Source: an uncultured Flavihumibacter sp. (GTDB lineage Bacteria > Bacteroidota > Bacteroidia > Chitinophagales > Chitinophagaceae). Taken from it: DNA of 10,148 bases. Within the stretch, counting starts at the first letter, position 1; each line of letters begins with the position of its first letter. Below, piece after piece: positions 1 to 6,023 of this stretch. The position numbers were made by a program, and so were the translations under genes. Where the stretch lies: NCBI GenBank assembly GCA_946481605.1, contig CAMLPA010000092.1, forward strand, positions 1-10,148, given 5' to 3'. Below the pieces are notes generated by a model that worked only from the letters and a program-made list of their open reading frames with translations, did no database searches and was not told where the DNA came from.

Positions 1-1592
1 AAACACGGAACGTATCGCATTACAGTTCAGGCTTCATTGAAAATGTATTCAAACAGCACCACGTGGCGGCGGTGTTTTCCATCTTCATAGCATTCATCTT
101 TCTCCTGATTATCGGCTTCCTGCTTGACCAGCCCGTATTTCAGTTGCCCGCAGGCGCCAGTATAGCGCTGTTTTTTTCGATTTTGATTGCTGTGAGCGGT
201 GCTTTTTCCCTGTTCCTGCAAAGCTGGAGCATTCCTGTTGTGGTGTTGATCTATTTACTGCTGAACACACTTTATACAAACAATATCATTGACACCCGGA
301 ACAAGGCTTACGGAATAGTATACACGAAAACTGAACGTGCGCCATATAACCGTGAGGCGCTGATGGCTTTGTGCACACCGCAGCAAATGGAGGCCGATAA
401 GCAGAACATGATCCGGATTCTCAACGCCTGGAAAGCAAACCAACAAACGGAGAAACCTGTAATGTACCTCATCAACGTAAGTGGCGGCGGGAACCGGAGC
501 GCCACGTTTACCATGAATGTATTGCAAAGACTGGACAGCATCACCAACGGACAACTGATGCACCAGACTTTTCTTATCTCCGGCGCCTCGGGCGGTATGC
601 TGGGGGCTACGTATTTCAGAGAGCTTTACCGGAGGAGCCAGACTGACTCTTCCATCAACCTGCATGATCACCGTTATGTAGATGATATTTCAAAGGATTT
701 GCTGAATTCAATTTTCTCTTCTTTTGTGGCGCGCGACCTTGTATCGCCCACGCAAAGGTTTAAAGTGAATGGTCAGGCTTATGTGAAGGACCGTGCCTAT
801 GCCCTCGAACAACGTTTGGGTGAGAACACCCGTGGTTACCTCAATAAAACCCTCGGCGATTACCGGATCGAAGAAAGCGAGGCCCGGATACCATTGATGA
901 TGTTCAACTCTGTGATCACCCGCGACGGTAAAAAAATGGTGGCCAGTACACAACCCGTGAGTTTTATGATGGTGCCCGACATGGACACCGCACTCATCCG
1001 CCAGTCTGATCCTGATGCGGTAGATTTCGGTGCCTTATTGAAGCACCACGATCCGCAGGGTTTACGCATACTCACAGCCATGCGCATGAACGCGACCTTC
1101 CCCTATGTACTACCTAACGTATGGTTGCCCACCACGCCGGTGATAGATGTGATGGACGCTGGATTACGGGACAATTTCGGCCAGGAAACAACACTGCGTT
1201 TTATCCGCCATTTTCGCGACTGGATCAATGAAAATACGGCAGGAGTGGTCATGATCTCTATCCGCGACCGGCAAACTGGTGGGTGGGAACATCCTTATGT
1301 GGCCACGGATATCAGCGAGTTACTTACGAAGCCGGTATTGCTGATCCAGCACAACTGGCACAAACTCCAGGATTATTACCAGAATGATCAGCTCAGTTAT
1401 GCGCAAACTATTGTTCCGGGAAAACTTCAGAAAATATCTTTCCAGTATGTGCCGCGTCAGCAGGACAACGGGGCAGCACTCAATTTCCACCTAACCCGGC
1501 GTGAAAAACAGGATATCGCCGACGCGTTGGATAATCCGTTCAATTCGAAATCTTTCTCCTCCGTACAGGAATTGATGCAGGCAAAGCAGTAG
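1..1592 (+). CDS. Membrane-anchored patatin-like phospholipase (5' partial)
   Basis: Probable serine lipid acyl hydrolase of the patatin family, held in the membrane by N-terminal helices. The frame is open from the left edge (first full codon at base 3), so the real start is upstream; a GTG at 63 is the first usable start inside but would fall right before a membrane helix. Counting from that GTG, hydrophobic segments lie at about residues 3-21, 33-52 and 57-71. The hydrolase domain then shows the glycine-rich oxyanion motif GGGNR (141-145), the nucleophile elbow GASGG (Ser176) and the catalytic-dyad aspartate in DAG (Asp365). These are the three hallmarks of patatin enzymes and all look intact. 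The natural lipid substrate cannot be told. The gene ends 109 bases before the next gene, which has its own promoter-like sequence, so they need not be co-transcribed. The family call is firm; its exact role is not. Confidence 0.88.
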   Translation, partial: TRNVSHYSSGFIENVFKQHHVAAVFSIFIAFIFLLIIGFLLDQPVFQLPAGASIALFFSILIAVSGAFSLFLQSWSIPVVVLIYLLLNTLYTNNIIDTRNKAYGIVYTKTERAPYNREALMALCTPQQMEADKQNMIRILNAWKANQQTEKPVMYLINVSGGGNRSATFTMNVLQRLDSITNGQLMHQTFLISGASGGMLGATYFRELYRRSQTDSSINLHDHRYVDDISKDLLNSIFSSFVARDLVSPTQRFKVNGQAYVKDRAYALEQRLGENTRGYLNKTLGDYRIEESEARIPLMMFNSVITRDGKKMVASTQPVSFMMVPDMDTALIRQSDPDAVDFGALLKHHDPQGLRILTAMRMNATFPYVLPNVWLPTTPVIDVMDAGLRDNFGQETTLRFIRHFRDWINENTAGVVMISIRDRQTGGWEHPYVATDISELLTKPVLLIQHNWHKLQDYYQNDQLSYAQTIVPGKLQKISFQYVPRQQDNGAALNFHLTRREKQDIADALDNPFNSKSFSSVQELMQAKQ

Positions 1593-1633
1593 CCTGAATC
1601 AGGAGAGTGGCAGCAAATACCTATATATGGGTA

Positions 1634-1664
1634 TTTACCGGCTATTCCACCAGCGCTACTTTTG
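1634..1664 (+). promoter_or_regulatory. Bacteroidota-type promoter for the exported gene pair
   Basis: TACTTTTG at 1657-1664 fits the TAnnTTTG -7 consensus of Bacteroidota sigma-70. A TTTA, matching three of four bases of the -33 TTTG, lies 19 bases upstream at 1634-1637. Transcription would begin near 1671, giving a leader of about 30 bases before the ATG at 1702. Identified by eye only. Confidence 0.55.
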
Positions 1665-1701
1665 TGGCTGCATCTTTTTCTATACCCTATTCTGAGCGCC
1701 T

Positions 1702-3114
1702 ATGCCTGTTCATTTTTTACGTCGTAAGAAACTACCATTTATTGGCATGTGCTGTATGCTGCTGGCGGAACTGTTCTCCTCGGGCGCGGCATTCTCCCAG
1801 AAAAAATCACTTGATACCGATCATATTTCCATTGATATGGAATACGAAGATGTTGGCTGGACCGCGTACATCTTTACCCGGAACGAACATACCAGTAATG
1901 TGTATGATATTTCGTACACCGTGGAATTCACCCTGAAATGTGGCGGAACTAAAACCTATTCAGATAAGTTCTCGCTCAAACCGGGTGGTGTGAGTCCGTA
2001 CGGTGGTGTGGGTGTGCGAACCATCGGTATACCCGAAGTGAAAGATTGTAAAAATGGCGTTCAGTCGGCACGTCTTACCAGCTTCTCCGCCGTTGAACAA
2101 AAAAAGGAATCCGCTCCTTCAACAGGCAGTACAGCCAAACCGGGTTCAGGTACGGATTCCTGGGGAAGTACCACTAATAACAAAAGTAATTCCGGAAGCT
2201 CGTCTATCAACAACTCCACAATACCAGCGAATAGCACAGGCACAGTTTCAAACCCGCAACTAAAAGCCCAGACAGAACAGATGAACAGGGTGAACAGCAT
2301 GAAGGACCAGCAGGAAATGCTGCGAAAACAGCAGGAGCAGGAAAATTATAACAGGGTAATGGCCTATGAGCAAAAGCGGCAGGAAAGTATACAAAAGACC
2401 AACCAGATAGTGGATGGTATTTCAAACGGGCTCATCGCGATTAACAACCAGCTTGCGGCTGAAAGGCAAAGGAAAAGAGACGAGGAAGACAGAAGGCGGG
2501 AAGAAGAAGACCAGCGCGCAAGAGAGAAAGCTGCAAAGGAAGAGGCTTTCGCTCAGAAAATTGCCATGCGCAAAAAGATTATCGCCGAATTCAAACCAAA
2601 AGAAATTCCACTGAGTTCGTCTCCGGAAAAAGCAACCAGCATATACTATTTCATTTATGCCTATGACTCCAGTTCTTTAACAAGAGAAAACACCGTGCTA
2701 TACCTTTCCAATGTATTTGAAATCGGGAAATACCCGGATGGCACATGGCCGTACCGAAGCACAATTGAAACGGAACTTAAAGGCATTTCTCCTTACCGGG
2801 AAGTTATGCATGGGTATTACTACAACGTTGCTGATGCGGAGAAGATGCGGCAGTCGTTCAGGGAATTGTTTTCATTGAACGAAGGGGTTGTTATAAAAGA
2901 GATTCATTACAAAGGAAAACCTTCCAAAACCGGTGCTGCCACAAACTTCTGGAACAGCGGATCGAACAAGCAGGCACCAGGCTTCAGTAATCCAAAACCA
3001 ACAACAGGAACCGCACATGCCAAAGAGAAACAATCCTCAGATTTTTGGGAGGAGACGAAGAAGACACCAGTAAAAATTGATTCTACCTCTAAAAAGAAAG
3101 GCTTGTGGGATTAA
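1702..3114 (+). CDS. Exported coiled-coil protein of unknown function
   Basis: I do not recognise this 470-residue protein. It begins with a basic stretch (RRKK) and a hydrophobic segment, and a signal peptidase I site is plausible after Ala-Phe-Ser32, so it should be exported. Residues 40-130 look beta-rich and carry two cysteines (80 and 116) that could form a disulfide. A Ser/Thr/Asn/Gly-rich linker (about 135-185) leads to a long charged coiled coil (about 185-300), densest in Arg/Glu around 253-283. A second compact domain with many aromatics spans about 310-405; its end (near 370-403) faintly recalls a SPOR repeat, but this is weak. The tail is low-complexity. Tryptophan-centred tetrapeptides recur in the linkers: DSWG (152), NFWN (415), DFWE (447) and GLWD at the extreme C-terminus. 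ATG 1702 is chosen because it precedes the signal peptide and sits just after a promoter-like sequence. It probably shares a transcript with the next gene, 22 bases on. Confidence 0.8.
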   Translation: MPVHFLRRKKLPFIGMCCMLLAELFSSGAAFSQKKSLDTDHISIDMEYEDVGWTAYIFTRNEHTSNVYDISYTVEFTLKCGGTKTYSDKFSLKPGGVSPYGGVGVRTIGIPEVKDCKNGVQSARLTSFSAVEQKKESAPSTGSTAKPGSGTDSWGSTTNNKSNSGSSSINNSTIPANSTGTVSNPQLKAQTEQMNRVNSMKDQQEMLRKQQEQENYNRVMAYEQKRQESIQKTNQIVDGISNGLIAINNQLAAERQRKRDEEDRRREEEDQRAREKAAKEEAFAQKIAMRKKIIAEFKPKEIPLSSSPEKATSIYYFIYAYDSSSLTRENTVLYLSNVFEIGKYPDGTWPYRSTIETELKGISPYREVMHGYYYNVADAEKMRQSFRELFSLNEGVVIKEIHYKGKPSKTGAATNFWNSGSNKQAPGFSNPKPTTGTAHAKEKQSSDFWEETKKTPVKIDSTSKKKGLWD

Positions 3115-3136
3115 TAAATTTTCAACCGTACAACTG

Positions 3137-4342
3137 ATGAAAAAGAGTTCACTATTATTGCTGTTATTGCTGCTTTGTTGTTTCGGCAAAACCTTTGCGC
3201 AAACGGCGTTGGCTAAATTGAAATTTGAAGACGCCGAAGTGGCGTATAACAACGGCAACTTAACGGAAGCGTTGAGTAAACTGACAGATGCTGAAAAACT
3301 GTTTGGTAAAACCAATCCTCCGATATTGCACCTGAAAATTGTATGTCAGTTCAAACAACTGGAAAAGGTGAATGATTTTTTTGAAGATGAAAAACACTTG
3401 CTACTGGCTTCGGAACTGAAAAAGAATACCACCAGGTTCCTACAACAATACAGTGAAACCGAAGGCATTGAGGACAAATACCGGGAGGTATATAAAATCA
3501 GCGAAAGCCTTGTTGCATATCCTGCTGAAAAAACGGCCTGGCTGAAAGAAAAGGAGCGCCGCGAAGAAGCATTACGGGCAAGGAAGGAAGCCATAGCCAA
3601 TTACCACAACAGTATCCGGGAGAAACTGGATTACATACCTGAAGCGCAACGTGACGAAGCGCTGAAAGCTGTTTTGGATATTGAGCGCAATATGGTAGAA
3701 GTTGAGGGTGGCACATTCACCATGACAAAAGGCTTCTCCGATGCCACCACTCAAACGGTAAAGCGCTTTCGGATCAATAAGTTTGAGGTAAACGAATACC
3801 AGTGGGGTATTGTGATGAGGGATAGTATATATTATACAAACGCCCCCAAGTACAGGAACAGGGCGTATGCGATTTCGTCCCGCACACCTTATGAAGATGC
3901 CGTTCGTTTTGTAAAGGCGCTGAACACGCTTACGGGAAAGAGCTACCGGTTTCCCACTGCTGCGGAATGGGAGTTTGCAGCCTCTGGCGGTGTGAAGAGC
4001 CAGGGGTATACTTATGCGGGTAGCAACGACTTTACCGAAGTGGGCTGGTATTATGGCAATTCAGGTGGAAGCATTTCAGATGCAGACAGGTATATAAGAA
4101 AAACCTACAATGTTACACAGGTAATCAGTAATGGTGAAGTAAAGCATTGCGGACAAAAGAAACCGAACGAACTGGGTTTATACGATATGAGCGGTAACGT
4201 AAGTGAAATCTGCCACAACGGTGGAGGGGTGGTTTATAAAGGAGGAAGTGTAAGTACAAGCATTGTGGAATATCAGAAGTACACTACAGTTTACAACAAC
4301 AGATTTGTATCCAGCCTGGGCTTCCGGTTGGCTGCCGATTAG
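3137..4342 (+). CDS. Exported FGE/SUMF1-like domain protein, probably non-catalytic
   Basis: A 401-residue exported protein. The frame is open from ATG 3077, but that start overlaps the preceding gene; ATG 3137 directly yields a classic signal peptide (MKKSS, a leucine run, then cleavage after Thr-Phe-Ala21), so it is preferred. Residues 25-75 resemble a TPR-like helical pair (motif NNGNLTEAL), and 130-175 form a charged helix or coiled coil. From about 186 to the end is a formylglycine-generating-enzyme/sulfatase-modifying-factor fold: VEVEGGTFTM, FPTAAEWEFAASGG (272-285), NELGLYDMSGNVSEI (344-358), KGGSV (368-372) and the terminal GFRLAAD. The usual NVWEW and RGGSW motifs are degraded to NVSEI and KGGSV. 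The cysteine pair that follows the GGS motif in true copper-dependent FGE is absent. A binding or structural role, as in other Bacteroidota FGE-like proteins, is more likely than sulfatase activation. It probably works with the coiled-coil protein encoded upstream. Confidence 0.85.
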   Translation: MKKSSLLLLLLLLCCFGKTFAQTALAKLKFEDAEVAYNNGNLTEALSKLTDAEKLFGKTNPPILHLKIVCQFKQLEKVNDFFEDEKHLLLASELKKNTTRFLQQYSETEGIEDKYREVYKISESLVAYPAEKTAWLKEKERREEALRARKEAIANYHNSIREKLDYIPEAQRDEALKAVLDIERNMVEVEGGTFTMTKGFSDATTQTVKRFRINKFEVNEYQWGIVMRDSIYYTNAPKYRNRAYAISSRTPYEDAVRFVKALNTLTGKSYRFPTAAEWEFAASGGVKSQGYTYAGSNDFTEVGWYYGNSGGSISDADRYIRKTYNVTQVISNGEVKHCGQKKPNELGLYDMSGNVSEICHNGGGVVYKGGSVSTSIVEYQKYTTVYNNRFVSSLGFRLAAD

Positions 4343-4349
4343 TACATAC

Positions 4350-5261
4350 TTAGCTAGCTGTTCCTGCCGGAACCAGCAAACGGAACGCCTGTTCCAGTAT
4401 TTCAATATTGAAACCCGCGGCTGTTTCGGCGGGATCACCATCTATATGCAGCATGGCTGCGCCTGTATTTTGAATGGAAAGCCGCTTCGCCTGGAAATAC
4501 AGAATATGATCGGCGTCTTCCAGTTGTTCCACGCGTTTCATTTCGTTCTGGCCGGTTACCTGGCTGAAAACGGTGAAGGGGAGCAGGAGTTTGTTCATCT
4601 TTTTTACCACTACAATATCCAGTAATCCGTCGTGTAAACTGGCTTTGGGGGCGATGGTGAACTGGTTGCCGAACTGGTTGCTGTTGGCGATGGAAATGAA
4701 GAATGCTTCGGTTTCGATGGTTTGCCCGTCGGCGATAATATGGAAGGGATATGCTTTTGCCGCCATGAAATGTTTTACGGTTTCCATGGTGTAAGTGATG
4801 AGTCCGCGTGTTTTCTGCTGTGCGAAAGCGTGGGCCACTTCAGCATCGAAGCCGATGCCGCTGAGCATGCAGGCGAATTTTCCGTTGATGGTGAACGCGT
4901 CGGTAGGCACGGCGTTTCCCGAAAGAATAATCTGCAACGCCTTTTGAATATCGGTGGGAATACCTGCGGAAAAAGCCAGTCCATTCCCCGAACCAAAGGG
5001 GATGATCCCAAAATTTACCGGGCAATTACGGAGTGCACCCACCACCTGATTGATGGTGCCATCGCCTCCGGCAATAACGATATCAGTGATTTTTTCTGCG
5101 TGGATGATTTCTTCGAGGTAAGCGTATTCTCCTTCGCGGTTGGTGTGCTCAATGCGGAAGGAAAGGTTGTTTTTGGAGCAGAAACCGGTGATTTCCTCGG
5201 GGAGGGAGGTTTTGTTTTTCGTACCCGCGATAGGGTTGATGAGGAAAAGGAGGTGGCGCAT
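4350..5261 (-). CDS. Diacylglycerol/lipid kinase family protein (YegS/LCB5-like)
   Basis: A 303-residue cytosolic or membrane-peripheral lipid kinase expected to transfer phosphate from ATP to diacylglycerol or a sphingoid-type lipid. The N-terminal domain opens with FLINPIAGTKNK (6-17), then carries the nucleotide-binding GGDGT motif (65-69) and IPFGSGNGLA (87-96), both signature motifs of the DAGK catalytic domain. The beta-sandwich C-terminal domain follows, with GIGFDAEV, the acidic LHDGLLDI segment and HIDGDP near the end. The length is normal for bacterial DgkB/YegS-type enzymes, and no motif appears broken. It converges on the FGE-like gene with only 7 bases between stop codons, so their transcripts may overlap. 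The start at 5261 is the only ATG that keeps the leading nucleotide-binding strand. Upstream, on its strand, lies repeat-rich DNA with no convincing promoter. The substrate is not predictable: Bacteroidota make sphingolipids, so a sphingoid base is as possible as diacylglycerol. Confidence 0.9.
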   Translation of the reverse strand: MRHLLFLINPIAGTKNKTSLPEEITGFCSKNNLSFRIEHTNREGEYAYLEEIIHAEKITDIVIAGGDGTINQVVGALRNCPVNFGIIPFGSGNGLAFSAGIPTDIQKALQIILSGNAVPTDAFTINGKFACMLSGIGFDAEVAHAFAQQKTRGLITYTMETVKHFMAAKAYPFHIIADGQTIETEAFFISIANSNQFGNQFTIAPKASLHDGLLDIVVVKKMNKLLLPFTVFSQVTGQNEMKRVEQLEDADHILYFQAKRLSIQNTGAAMLHIDGDPAETAAGFNIEILEQAFRLLVPAGTAS

Positions 5262-5304
5262 GGTGGTGCAAGTTAGGAGGTTTCTCGGAATTGCTTTTGC
5301 TTCG

Positions 5305-5354
5305 TTTCACGCGATTGCTTCATTGTACCCGCAACGCCAAGGAGCAAGGGCGCA
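5305..5354 (+). repeat. Dispersed repeat, copy 1
   Basis: Begins TTTCACGCGATTGCTTC and ends with AAGGAGCAAGGGCGCA. It matches the reverse complement of 5745-5792 closely: the first 17 bases are identical, then there is a 3-base insertion here, a 1-base deletion and three substitutions. The string TGCTTCGTTTCACGC occurs exactly at 5298-5312 and again at 5356-5370, so this unit is followed by a partial tandem copy. Confidence 0.75.
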
Positions 5355-5362
5355 CTGCTTCG

Positions 5363-5401
5363 TTTCACGCAAAGACCGCGAAGGAGCAAAGACGCAAGGC
5401 G
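5363..5401 (+). repeat. Dispersed repeat, copy 2 (variant)
   Basis: Starts TTTCACGCAAAGACCGCG and continues AAGGAGCAAAGACGCAAGGCG. It shares the TTTCACGC start and the AAGGAGCAA(A/G)G(A/G)CGCA end with copy 1 but lacks the central part, and lies 8 bases after it in the same orientation. Confidence 0.65.
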
Positions 5402-5744
5402 TTGGAAATCCGAGTGGTTCCGGCAATGGTGAATTTCTACGGCGTGTTTGGGTGAAATCTCTTCTTTTGATAAGTGAAAAAACATTTTTAGGAATTTTCC
5501 GGGTAAAAAATGAACGTATCGCTCGTTCGGAGTGCGCTTGAGGATGGTTGGCATGTTGCGGAGACGGAGGAACCCGGTGCCACCGACGTTGTTTTCCCTG
5601 GCTGCTGGTGTGGGTTTACCCCGGGGTTTATCGGTGAAAATACTTGAAATGAACCCTTAGTAGATAGGAAAGAGCCGAGACGCAAGGAGCTGTTGTAGGA
5701 GGAAGATGTTAAAAAATAATGCTGTTACAAAAAAAGCAAGGCTT

Positions 5745-5792
5745 TGCGTCTTTGCTCCTTAGCGTTGCGAGGTACGAAGCAATCGCGTGAAA
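5745..5792 (-). repeat. Dispersed repeat, inverted copy 3
   Basis: The reverse complement begins TTTCACGCGATTGCTTC and ends AAGGAGCAAAGACGCA, matching copy 1. Copies 1 and 3 are therefore inverted around a core of about 390 bases. This copy abuts the GC-rich element that begins near 5802. Confidence 0.75.
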
Positions 5793-5801
5793 TTCCCGTG
5801 A

Positions 5802-5887
5802 GGGATAGCAGCGGAAAGCCCGCACCGCGAGCCGCAGGCGAAGCGGGAGGACTTGCAGCGGATAGCCCGGCCCAAAGGGACACGGCC
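5802..5887. repeat. GC-rich structured element with internal repeat
   Basis: The 15-mer GCAGCGGAAAGCCCG (5808-5822) recurs with one mismatch as GCAGCGGATAGCCCG (5855-5869), 47 bases on. Between them CCCGC (5819-5823) can pair with GCGGG (5843-5847), and CCCAAAGGG (5871-5879) lies between two GGCC tetramers. The composition differs sharply from the AT-rich DNA on its right. From memory, similar elements recur between genes in Bacteroidota, so a REP-like mobile repeat or a structured RNA are both open; no transposase is encoded nearby. Confidence 0.5.
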
Positions 5888-5979
5888 AAAACCACCAATA
5901 CCTTAAAAACGAACGCATTACGCCGCCGCCACCATACATAACAATGGCATAACCAATTAAAATAGCCGGTTCCCGCTAT

Positions 5980-5995
5980 TTACCGTACCTTTGCA
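5980..5995 (+). promoter_or_regulatory. typA promoter (-7 region)
   Basis: TTACCGTACCTTTGCA contains TACCTTTG (5986-5993), an exact TAnnTTTG match. The same 16-base block recurs with two differences at 7949-7964. No good -33 TTTG is visible upstream. Transcription would start near 6000, about 24 bases before the ATG; no Shine-Dalgarno sequence is seen in the A/T-rich leader. Confidence 0.65.
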
Positions 5996-6023
5996 CCCTT
6001 AAATTTTTAGCTTTAGTCACTTT

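Larger units (their letters stand above)
5262..6023. other. Gene-free repeat-rich intergenic region
   Basis: About 760 bases between the lipid kinase start and typA with no credible gene. Short open frames exist on both strands but cross the repeats, have no recognisable domains and no initiation context. It contains three copies of a dispersed repeat, a second GC-rich structured element and the typA promoter. The middle part (about 5402-5740) has a 10-base palindrome ACCCCGGGGT at 5618-5627 and a small inverted repeat (GAACG/CGTTC) at 5512-5528, but nothing I can name. Confidence 0.7.

Noticed and set aside
1607..1936. 109-residue plus-strand frame between the patatin and coiled-coil genes
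   Set aside because: It would run through the promoter and overlap the signal peptide and first domain of the well-supported gene at 1702.
3077..3136. Longer start (ATG 3077) for the FGE-like gene
   Set aside because: It overlaps the end of the previous gene and would bury the signal peptide behind 20 polar residues; ATG 3137 gives a textbook signal sequence.
4722..5276. 184-residue open frame opposite the lipid kinase
   Set aside because: The kinase motifs on the minus strand are unambiguous; the plus frame shows no motif and is a codon-bias shadow.
5262..5276. Promoter for the lipid kinase (TAACTTGC on the minus strand)
   Set aside because: It lacks one T of TAnnTTTG, has no -33 partner and would leave almost no leader before the ATG.
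5305..5401. Possible CRISPR array in the tandem repeats
   Set aside because: There are only two imperfect same-strand units with no regular spacer, the third copy is inverted, and no cas gene is present.
5273..5685. Small minus-strand frames (5273-5554 and 5488-5685) in the intergenic region
   Set aside because: They overlap each other in different frames, partly translate the dispersed repeat and show no domain. I considered a gene remnant but cannot support one.
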